NCBI GenBank assembly: GCA_030152675.1
Contig: JASLIY010000005.1
Coordinates: 1 to 5,133, forward strand
DNA: 5,133 nt
Source of the DNA: Acinetobacter sp.
GTDB taxonomy: Bacteria; Pseudomonadota; Gammaproteobacteria; Pseudomonadales; Moraxellaceae
Direction: 5' to 3'
The position numbers and the translations under genes were made by a program. Under the pieces are notes generated by a model. The model did no database searches and was not told the DNA's origin. It was given only the letters and a program-made list of their open reading frames with translations. Below, one piece after another: positions 1 through 5,133 of the stretch. How positions within the stretch are numbered: the first letter of the stretch is position 1; every line of letters starts with the position of its first letter.

Positions 1-47
1 TTTAGTGTTTGAATGAGTTGTTGCGAATCAGATTGCATTGGGTTCAT
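1..47 (-). CDS. 5' end of an unidentified minus-strand gene (partial)
   Basis: Reading the minus strand from base 47 toward base 1 gives an open frame that starts [15 protein letters not shown] and leaves the window without a stop. A short purine-rich stretch (TTGGAAA) lies directly before the ATG and could be a weak ribosome binding site. A second in-frame ATG follows at codon 4 but has no visible ribosome binding site. The gene would be divergent from pilB, with about 330 bases between the two starts. Fifteen residues are too few to assign a family, and the hydrophilic, Gln-rich start shows no signal peptide. I do not recognise it. The frame could be fortuitous, but the divergent layout and the spacing make a real gene reasonable. 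Confidence 0.4.
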   Translation of the reverse strand, partial: MNPMQSDSQQLIQTL

Positions 48-192
48 TTTCCAATTGCCGACAACCCAAGGAATAATAGCCGAACCCGACATACATCTAG
101 CCCTTTATCGAAAATGCGCCCATTCTACACGTTATTTTAAACTTAGAGAATTCTTTAAGCACGAAAGCGATTTTTTCTCATCGCGATGCCAA

Positions 193-212
193 GCGCAAAT
201 CGGTATTGGCGC
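193..212. other. Imperfect hairpin with T-rich tail in intergenic region
   Basis: GCGC at 193-196 pairs with GCGC at 209-212, and AAT at 198-200 pairs with ATT at 205-207, leaving one A-G mismatch and a CGGT loop. On the plus strand it is followed by ATTGTTTTATTTT, so it loosely resembles a factor-independent terminator. No plus-strand transcript that it would end is apparent. An overlapping alternative pairing joins GCCAA (188-192) with TTGGC (206-210). It may have no function. Confidence 0.2.
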
Positions 213-283
213 ATTGTTTTATTTTAAAGTTTTAATCCCGCCACGCAGTTGATCTAAAAAATAAGTCAGAAACGTTTTCAAGC

Positions 284-312
284 TCTGTCTTTGCCGCAAA
301 GCACCGTATAAT
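284..312 (+). promoter_or_regulatory. Candidate sigma-70 promoter of pilB
   Basis: A perfect TATAAT -10 hexamer lies at 307-312. The best -35 at normal spacing is poor: TCTGTC at 284-289, 17 bases upstream. There is no extended -10 TG. Transcription would start near 319, giving a leader of about 60 bases before the pilB ATG. A strong -10 with a weak -35 suggests a weak or activator-assisted promoter. It lies upstream of the whole pilBCD-coaE cluster, and I see no comparable promoter inside the cluster. Confidence 0.5.
289..301. promoter_or_regulatory. Perfect 13-bp dyad in the pilB promoter (possible operator)
   Basis: CTTTGCCGCAAAG consists of two perfectly complementary 6-base arms around one central base. 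It fills most of the spacer between the weak -35 and the TATAAT box, where a bound dimeric repressor would block RNA polymerase. It lies upstream of the expected transcription start, so it would act as DNA and not as an RNA hairpin. The binding protein is unknown, and chance occurrence is possible. Confidence 0.35.
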
Positions 313-378
313 CTAGCACGACGCGATACTGCATCAAAAATTATAACGGCTCATTGAAAATAAAAAGGCAACTATTGG

Positions 379-2094
379 ATGTTTTCCTCTCCCCCTCCTC
401 CCAAGTTTTCTGGATTTGTACAACGCCTAGTGGACGAAAATATTTTGTCCAGCACACAGATGCAACAAGCACTGCATCAGGCCAAGACATTACAGCTGAA
501 TATCGTGGCTTATCTGGTGGATTATTTACATATTGCACCGCTGAGTATCGCTAAAATTATTGCCTGTGAGTTTGCAGAACCGTTATTTGATCTCAACACT
601 TATAACCCCGCTCATCTGCCACAAGGCCTAGTCAGCGAACAGCTACTACAGCAATATCATGTCTTTCCACTCTACCGTCGCGGACAAACGCTGTCACTGG
701 CCACCAGCGATCCAACACATCTCGATGCACTCGATGCGATTCGCTTTAACAGCAACTTGACCATTGAACCGGTGATCGTGGAGCATGACAAGCTGATCAA
801 GCTGCTGCATAAATATTTTCCCAGCAATGAAGGCTATGTATTTGAAGCGGCCGATTTGAGTTCGGAGTTGCCCACGGCAGAAGCCGAAGCCATTCAAGAA
901 GATCTCAGCAGCAAAGAAAAAGAAGATGAAGCACCGATCGTCAAATACATCAACAAACTGCTCAGCGATGCGATTCGCATGGGGGCCTCCGACCTCCACT
1001 TTGAACCTTATGAGCGCAGTTATCGCGTGCGTTATCGAATCGATGGCGTGCTACGAGAAATCACCCAAGCACCGATCCAACTCGTCAACCGCCTCACCTC
1101 ACGTTTAAAAGTCATGTCGCAGATGGATATTTCTGAAAAGCGCCTCCCCCAAGATGGGCGTATTAAATTTAAACTGTCCAAGACCCATGCGATTGATTTT
1201 CGGGTCAATTCACTCCCCACCCTATTCGGTGAAAAAATTGTACTGCGGATCTTGGACCCTTCGAGTGCCAGTATCGGCATCGATGCTTTGGGCTATGAGC
1301 CAGAACAAAAGGCCATGTTCCTCGAGGCACTGAATAAACCCCAAGGCATGTTACTGATTACTGGCCCAACCGGTTCTGGCAAAACCGTCTCCCTATATAC
1401 CGGCCTCAACATCCTGAACACCGAAAGCACCAATATTTCCACTGCCGAAGATCCGGTCGAGATCAATCTAGAAGGCATCAATCAAGTCAACGTCAATCAC
1501 AAAGTCGGACTGACCTTTTCCGTAGCGCTGAAATCTTTTTTACGTCAGGACCCTGACATTCTCATGGTCGGCGAAATTCGTGATCTCGAAACCGCTGAGA
1601 TTGCAATCAAGGCCGCACAAACGGGTCATATGGTGATGTCGACCTTGCATACCAACAGCGCGGCTGAAACCCTGAGTCGCCTGCACAATATGGGTGTGTC
1701 CTCATTTAACATCGCCACGTCAGTCAACTTGGTGATCGCGCAGCGCTTGGCACGGCGCCTCTGTTCGCAATGTAAGACCGCCGTAGAAATCCCGCAGAAC
1801 AGCCTGATCGAAATGGGCTTTCGAGTAGAGGATTTGCAGCGCGATGATTTTCAAATTTTTCAGCCTGTGGGCTGTGCAGACTGCCGCGAAGGCTATAAAG
1901 GTCGCGTGGGCATATATGAGGTGATGAAAGTCACCCCTGAAATCTCACGCATGATTATGAATGATGGCAATGCTCATCAAATCGCTGAATTGGCAGAGCA
2001 TTTGGGCTTTTACAATCTCAGACGTGCCGGACTCAAAAAAGTCATGCAAGGCATTACTTCATTGCAGGAGGTAAATCGCATCACCACCGAATAG
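379..2094 (+). CDS. pilB: Type IV pilus extension ATPase PilB
   Basis: Cytoplasmic hexameric ATPase of the GspE/PilB family that powers pilin addition at the PilC platform, and so pilus extension, twitching and, in competent relatives, DNA uptake. Its 571 residues are full length. An N-terminal T2SSE_N/MshEN-like region (about 10-150) leads through an acidic linker (about 155-184) to the catalytic domain. Visible motifs are RVRYRIDG (216-223), Walker A GPTGSGKT (329-336), Asp box AEDPVE (356-361), Walker B region with GEIRD (398-402), and His box TGHMVMSTLHTN (415-426). Two CxxC pairs (C462/C465 and C499/C502) form the zinc site typical of extension and secretion ATPases, which is absent from retraction ATPases of the PilT type; this supports PilB over PilT. 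The ATG at 379 has AAAAGG ten bases upstream, and the mature domain begins shortly after it. pilC follows 60 bases downstream with no terminator between them. Confidence 0.97.
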   Translation: MFSSPPPPKFSGFVQRLVDENILSSTQMQQALHQAKTLQLNIVAYLVDYLHIAPLSIAKIIACEFAEPLFDLNTYNPAHLPQGLVSEQLLQQYHVFPLYRRGQTLSLATSDPTHLDALDAIRFNSNLTIEPVIVEHDKLIKLLHKYFPSNEGYVFEAADLSSELPTAEAEAIQEDLSSKEKEDEAPIVKYINKLLSDAIRMGASDLHFEPYERSYRVRYRIDGVLREITQAPIQLVNRLTSRLKVMSQMDISEKRLPQDGRIKFKLSKTHAIDFRVNSLPTLFGEKIVLRILDPSSASIGIDALGYEPEQKAMFLEALNKPQGMLLITGPTGSGKTVSLYTGLNILNTESTNISTAEDPVEINLEGINQVNVNHKVGLTFSVALKSFLRQDPDILMVGEIRDLETAEIAIKAAQTGHMVMSTLHTNSAAETLSRLHNMGVSSFNIATSVNLVIAQRLARRLCSQCKTAVEIPQNSLIEMGFRVEDLQRDDFQIFQPVGCADCREGYKGRVGIYEVMKVTPEISRMIMNDGNAHQIAELAEHLGFYNLRRAGLKKVMQGITSLQEVNRITTE

Positions 2095-2154
2095 CCGTGA
2101 CAGCATCCAAATCCAACTCCTCCATTACGCCAACCTGATACAGGATCAAGCACT

Positions 2155-3384
2155 ATGGCGCGTAACCCCAAAACACCGCAGCACCCCACCTATGCCTACG
2201 AAGGTGTGGATCGAAAGGGTAAAGTGACTCAAGGCGAACTGTCCGCTCGCAGTATGACGCTGGCCAAGATTAGCTTGAGAAAACAAGGCATACAGGTCAA
2301 AAGTATTCGCGTCAAACGTCAAAACCTGTTCGCTCATCTGTTGAAAAGAAAAGTCCGCAATTTAGATATCACCATTTTCACCCGACAACTCGCCACCATG
2401 ATCAAAGCTGGTGTGCCTTTGGTACAAAGCTTTGAGATCGTAGCCGATGGCTTGGACAATCCGGCCATGCGTGATGTGGTACTTGGCATCAAAAACCAAG
2501 TGGAAGGCGGCAGTAGTTTTGCTCAGGCCTTGGCACAGCACCCACAATATTTTGACCATTTGTTTTGCTCCTTGGTCGAGTCGGGGGAACAATCCGGTGC
2601 GCTAGAAACCATGCTCGATCGGGTCGCCATCTATAAAGAAAAAAGTGAAATCCTCAAACAGAAAATCAAAAAAGCCATGAAATACCCGATGATGGTGGTC
2701 GTGGTGGCAATCGTGGTAACCGTGATCTTGATGATCAAAGTGGTTCCGATCTTTCAGGATCTATTTAATTCTTTCGGTGCTGAACTGCCAGCCTTTACCC
2801 AATGGGTGGTGAATATGTCCATATGGATGCAACAGTATTGGTGGATAATGATCCTGATCATCTTTGCCACTATCGTGAGTGTAAAGCACAGCTATAACAA
2901 CAGCCGTGCCTTTCGCAATCGCTTGGATAAACTCAGCTTAAAACTGCCAATTTTTGGAGACTTGGTGTATAAATCCATTATCGCGCGTTACAGTCGAACG
3001 CTGGCCACAACCTTTGCTGCCGGTGTACCGCTGATCGATGCTTTGGAGTTTACCGCTGGTGCCACCAACAACGTGGTGTATCACGCGGCCGTTCTGAAAA
3101 TTCGTGATGAAATCTCGACTGGAGAACAATTACAATTTGCCATGCGTGCCAGTCAGTTGTTTCCATCCATGGCCAATCAAATGGTCGCCATTGGCGAAGA
3201 AGCCGGTGCACTCGATGCCATGTTAGACAAAGTCGCCACGCACTTCGAAAGTGAAGTCGACAATGCCGTAGATGGTTTGACTGCCATGATGGAACCCTTA
3301 ATCATGGCGGTGTTGGGTGTTTTAGTCGGCGGCTTAGTGGTCGCAATGTATCTGCCAATCTTTCAAATGGGCTCAGTGGTCTAA
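2155..3384 (+). CDS. pilC: Type IV pilus inner-membrane platform protein PilC
   Basis: Polytopic inner-membrane platform of the GspF/PilC family. It links the PilB motor to the growing pilus base. Its 409 residues match the usual length. Two homologous T2SSF domains are visible: the first from about 72 (TIFTRQLATMIKAGVPL) to about 195, the second from about 272 (IIARYSRTLATTFAAGVPL) to about 400. The repeated R-x-L-A-T-x-x-x-A-G-V-P-L signature marks the internal duplication. Membrane segments are apparent near 179-200, 229-245 and 383-403. The basic N-terminal tail (1-70), with YAYEGVDRKGKVTQGE, is cytoplasmic in the family. AGGA lies nine bases before the ATG. The stop TAA overlaps the pilD start as TAATG, so translation of the two is probably coupled. 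No broken or missing segments are seen. Confidence 0.97.
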   Translation: MARNPKTPQHPTYAYEGVDRKGKVTQGELSARSMTLAKISLRKQGIQVKSIRVKRQNLFAHLLKRKVRNLDITIFTRQLATMIKAGVPLVQSFEIVADGLDNPAMRDVVLGIKNQVEGGSSFAQALAQHPQYFDHLFCSLVESGEQSGALETMLDRVAIYKEKSEILKQKIKKAMKYPMMVVVVAIVVTVILMIKVVPIFQDLFNSFGAELPAFTQWVVNMSIWMQQYWWIMILIIFATIVSVKHSYNNSRAFRNRLDKLSLKLPIFGDLVYKSIIARYSRTLATTFAAGVPLIDALEFTAGATNNVVYHAAVLKIRDEISTGEQLQFAMRASQLFPSMANQMVAIGEEAGALDAMLDKVATHFESEVDNAVDGLTAMMEPLIMAVLGVLVGGLVVAMYLPIFQMGSVV

Positions 3385-4301
3385 TGCAAGAAATTCTCGA
3401 TTATTTTATTCAAACGCCCATCGCACTTTATAGTTTCATTGCGGTTCTCAGTCTATGTGTCGGCAGTTTTCTCAATGTGGTGATCCTCAGAACGGTCAAG
3501 ATCATGACCTTGGAATGGCAACAAGAATGGCAACCTGCCTGCCAAGCGCTTTATGCGGACTGCGGTTGCACCTCAGCGCCAGACTTCGAAACAGACAGCA
3601 CCACTTCAAGCGCCTCATCCAACACGCCCAAGTTTAGCCTGAGCTATCCTGCCTCACATTGTACCGCCTGCCTTAACCCAATCCGTTGGTATCACAATAT
3701 CCCGATCTTCAGTTGGTTGTTGCTCCGTGGCCAATGTGCGCACTGTCAACATCCGATCAGTGTGCGCTATCCTTTGATCGAACTCTTCACCATGCTCAGC
3801 TCTTTATGCGTGCTCTATGTCTGCGGCCCCACCGTGGAGATGCTCTGCGGCTTATTCCTGACTTGGATGTTGATCACCTTGGCCATGATCGACTTTGACA
3901 GCCAACTGTTACCCGATCGTTTTACCCTCCCCCTCGCTGCCGTCGGTTTGGCCTTGAATAGCTTTGGGTTATTGACCACACCAACTCAGGCGATCTGGGG
4001 CTATGTGATTGGATTTCTAAGTCTTTGGCTGGTGTATTACGCATTTAAGCTGCTGACAGGCAAAGAAGGCATGGGCTATGGCGACTTCAAACTCTTGGCC
4101 GCCCTCGGGGCATGGATGGGGCCCTTGATGCTGCCTTTAACCATCTTGCTTTCATCTTTGCTCGGTGCAATCATTGGTTTGGTTTTACTCAAAATTCGTA
4201 AAGAAAACATTCCCTTTGCCTTTGGCCCCTATATCGCGATTGCGGGTTGGATCGCATTTTTATGGGGTGAGCCTTTGATGAAGCTTTATCTGGGCGAATG
4301 A
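3384..4301 (+). CDS. pilD: Prepilin peptidase / N-methyltransferase PilD
   Basis: Bifunctional inner-membrane enzyme of the A24 aspartic peptidase family. It removes the positively charged leader of prepilins and pseudopilins and N-methylates the exposed residue, usually Phe. Its 305 residues are slightly above the typical size of about 290. An N-terminal membrane segment (about 13-36, with GSFLNVVILR) is followed by a cytoplasmic loop holding CTAC (93-96) and CAHC (118-121), the zinc-type cysteine pairs of the methylase domain. The likely catalytic aspartates are D170 in IDFDSQLLPD and D234 in GMGYGD; the GxGD motif is diagnostic. Several further hydrophobic segments complete the membrane domain. 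Residues 53-82 carry three extra cysteines (C53, C60, C62) and a Ser/Thr-rich stretch. The start overlaps the pilC stop by one base. The stop overlaps an ATG at 4298 that I do not take as the coaE start. Confidence 0.97.
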   Translation: MQEILDYFIQTPIALYSFIAVLSLCVGSFLNVVILRTVKIMTLEWQQEWQPACQALYADCGCTSAPDFETDSTTSSASSNTPKFSLSYPASHCTACLNPIRWYHNIPIFSWLLLRGQCAHCQHPISVRYPLIELFTMLSSLCVLYVCGPTVEMLCGLFLTWMLITLAMIDFDSQLLPDRFTLPLAAVGLALNSFGLLTTPTQAIWGYVIGFLSLWLVYYAFKLLTGKEGMGYGDFKLLAALGAWMGPLMLPLTILLSSLLGAIIGLVLLKIRKENIPFAFGPYIAIAGWIAFLWGEPLMKLYLGE

Positions 4302-4354
4302 TCAGTATAAGCACACGGCTGCTACACGATGGCTTTTTCACACGCAACTTTAAC

Positions 4355-4358
4355 GGAG
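4355..4358 (+). promoter_or_regulatory. Ribosome binding site that fixes the coaE start
   Basis: GGAG lies five bases before the ATG at 4364, inside AACGGAGACAGCATG. It supports this start over the in-frame ATG at 4298, which overlaps the pilD stop and is preceded only by the weak sequence TGGGCGA. Confidence 0.75.
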
Positions 4359-4363
4359 ACAGC

Positions 4364-4972
4364 ATGCGCTTAATCTTAGGTTTAACAGGTGGGATTGGCA
4401 GTGGCAAATCAGCCGCCAGCCAGTGGTTTGAAACACAAGGGATTTGCGTGGTCGATGCCGATGTGGTGGCGCGTGAAGTGGTCAGTATTGGGCAACCTGC
4501 CTTGGCGCAGATCCAACAACAGTTTGGGGATTGGGTGTTGCAAGACAATGGTGAGTTGAATCGACGTGCCTTACGTGATCATATCTTTGCCGATGCCGCA
4601 GCACGACATGCGCTTGAAAGCATCACTCACCCTGCGATTCGCAACAGTATCATTCAACAGCTTGCAGCAGCACGCAGCCCTTATACGATCTTGGTCTCGC
4701 CGTTGTTATTTGAAACCGCGCAACACCAACTGACCCAACGCACGTTGTTAATCGATGCCCCAGAAAGCTTGCAACTACAACGCGCCAGTCAACGCGACTT
4801 TCAAAGTGTGGAGCAAATCCAAAGCATCATGGCCTCGCAAATGTCACGTGAGCAAAAGCAACAATTGGCTGATGACATCGTGCTCAATGATGGCGATCTA
4901 GCACATCTTTACACCCAACTCGCGAGTCTGCATCAGGGGTATTTGGCTCAGACTGCTTGTTCTCGCAGCTAA
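4364..4972 (+). CDS. coaE: Dephospho-CoA kinase CoaE
   Basis: Soluble P-loop kinase that phosphorylates the 3'-hydroxyl of the ribose in dephospho-CoA using ATP, the last step of coenzyme A synthesis. From the ATG at 4364 it has 202 residues, the normal family length. Walker A is GLTGGIGSGKS (6-16), next to the start as in other CoaE proteins. The substrate-binding DAD motif follows (31-33), then HPAIRN in the middle region. The C-terminal signature has SREQK followed by ADDIVLND (169-176). The frame also extends upstream to an ATG at 4298, but the extra 22 residues resemble no CoaE N-terminus and the better ribosome binding site favours 4364. The gap to pilD is 62 bases with no terminator seen, so cotranscription is likely. 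The pilBCD-coaE order is conserved in Pseudomonas-like genomes, although CoaE has no pilus role. No clear terminator follows the stop. Confidence 0.96.
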   Translation: MRLILGLTGGIGSGKSAASQWFETQGICVVDADVVAREVVSIGQPALAQIQQQFGDWVLQDNGELNRRALRDHIFADAAARHALESITHPAIRNSIIQQLAAARSPYTILVSPLLFETAQHQLTQRTLLIDAPESLQLQRASQRDFQSVEQIQSIMASQMSREQKQQLADDIVLNDGDLAHLYTQLASLHQGYLAQTACSRS

Positions 4973-5010
4973 AGAAAATGACTCAGCATGATTCATCGCC
5001 CAAACTAGCC

Positions 5011-5033
5011 TTGTAATGCAATTTGACTTACAA
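5011..5033. promoter_or_regulatory. Inverted repeat over the antitoxin promoter (possible operator)
   Basis: TTGTAA at 5011-5016 and TTACAA at 5028-5033 are exact 6-base inverted copies separated by 11 bases. The right arm overlaps both the TTGACT (-35-like) and TACAAT (-10-like) hexamers upstream of the antitoxin start. RelB/DinJ antitoxins are ribbon-helix-helix proteins that repress their own operons by binding such inverted sites, so an operator role is a natural inference. The arms are short and AT-rich, so chance remains possible. Confidence 0.35.
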
Positions 5034-5050
5034 TATTTCTTAAATCTAAT
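5023..5050 (+). promoter_or_regulatory. Candidate promoter of the antitoxin gene
   Basis: TTGACT (5023-5028) matches five of six -35 positions and is followed after 16 bases by TCTAAT (5045-5050). Transcription from this pair would start near 5057, leaving almost no leader and cutting into the ribosome binding site. The alternative -10 TACAAT (5029-5034) would give a start near 5041 and a leader of about 24 bases, but its -35 is weak. One of the two probably serves the downstream gene. Confidence 0.4.
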
Positions 5051-5064
5051 CTCTGGGAACAATG

Positions 5065-5133
5065 ATGGCTACTGTTAACTTCAGGGTCGATGAGGCCCTT
5101 AAAAAAAAATCATATTCTATTCTGAAAGAACAA
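5065..5133 (+). CDS. RelB/DinJ-family antitoxin, N-terminal part (partial)
   Basis: The frame runs off the right edge after 23 codons and reads MATVNFRVDEALKKKSYS followed by ILKEQ. The pattern of a short beta strand (TVNFRVDE) followed by a helix rich in Lys is the N-terminal ribbon-helix-helix DNA-binding fold of RelB/DinJ antitoxins; E. coli RelB begins similarly with INLRIDDELKARSY. Such proteins neutralise a RelE/YafQ-type mRNA interferase, normally encoded just downstream, and repress their own operon. The start at 5065 is preferred to the adjacent ATG at 5062 because GGGA (5055-5058) is then six bases away instead of three. Codons 13-15 form a run of nine A. The gene has its own promoter-like region and is probably a unit separate from coaE. 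The toxin is not in the window. The gene could be a lone antitoxin or a decayed locus. Confidence 0.7.
   Translation, partial: MATVNFRVDEALKKKSYSILKEQ

Larger units (their letters stand above)
48..378. other. Divergent intergenic region upstream of pilB
   Basis: This stretch of about 330 bases separates the minus-strand start at 47 from pilB. It is AT-rich in places. It holds the pilB promoter candidate and its dyad (around 284-312), a 10-bp palindrome CATCGCGATG at 179-188, a hairpin at 193-212, and a weak minus-strand -10-like hexamer TAGAAT (bases 127-122) with no convincing -35 box. I see no tRNA, no riboswitch fold and no credible protein-coding gene here. A 79-codon plus-strand frame at 13-252 lacks a ribosome binding site and resembles no family I know. 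Confidence 0.6.

Noticed and set aside
13..252. Plus-strand open frame of 79 codons in the intergenic region
   Set aside because: It has no ribosome binding site, resembles no known family, and overlaps the likely start of the minus-strand gene.
249..277. TTGATC at 249-254 as a -35 for a second upstream pilB promoter
   Set aside because: No acceptable -10 hexamer lies 16-18 bases downstream.
354..554. Plus-strand frame overlapping the pilB start in another phase
   Set aside because: It lies almost wholly inside pilB, whose N-terminus is well supported, and its product has no domain features.
2136..2148. Small stem TGAT/ATCA with the pilC ribosome binding site in its loop, suggesting an RNA thermometer
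   Set aside because: Four base pairs, mostly A-T, are too weak for a stable regulatory hairpin.
4189..4548. Minus-strand frame of 119 codons across the pilD-coaE junction
   Set aside because: It is antisense to two clearly conserved genes and has low-complexity composition typical of a shadow frame.
4979..4995. GACTCA/TGATTC imperfect inverted repeat after coaE as a terminator
   Set aside because: It has a mismatch and a three-base loop, and no T-run follows it.
1..5133. CRISPR array, insertion sequence, tRNA or rRNA gene, or phage features
   Set aside because: No regularly spaced repeats, transposase frames, terminal inverted repeats or tRNA cloverleaf were seen on either strand.

Overview
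The window is a chromosomal segment from a gammaproteobacterium, most likely a member of the Moraxellaceae close to Acinetobacter. That placement rests on recalled protein resemblance and on the gene order pilB-pilC-pilD-coaE, which Acinetobacter and Pseudomonas share. Base composition looks fairly balanced by eye, richer in GC than typical A. baumannii, so the genus is a guess.

Layout: (1) bases 1-47 hold the first codons of an unidentified minus-strand gene that runs off the left edge. (2) Bases 48-378 are a divergent intergenic region. It contains a TATAAT -10 box for pilB, a perfect 13-bp dyad just upstream of that box, a 10-bp palindrome and a hairpin with a T-rich tail. (3) Bases 379-4301 hold pilB, pilC and pilD, the cytoplasmic and inner-membrane core of the type IV pilus machine. 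(4) Bases 4364-4972 hold coaE (dephospho-CoA kinase), read in the same direction and probably from the same transcript. (5) After an 89-95 base gap with a promoter-like region and an inverted repeat, the window ends in the first 23 codons of a RelB/DinJ-type antitoxin gene.

How the genes work together: PilD cuts the leader peptide from prepilins and methylates the new N-terminus. PilC is the inner-membrane platform on which mature pilins are assembled. PilB is the hexameric ATPase that drives extension. The major pilin, retraction ATPase, secretin and alignment proteins are not in this window. CoaE has no mechanistic link to pili; it makes coenzyme A, and it sits here through a long-conserved chromosomal linkage.

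The four complete genes look intact and ordinary, and I see no undescribed system in them. The parts most worth a second look are the dyad in the pilB promoter, the apparent toxin-antitoxin locus starting at the right edge with an inverted repeat over its promoter, and a cysteine plus Ser/Thr-rich insert in PilD.
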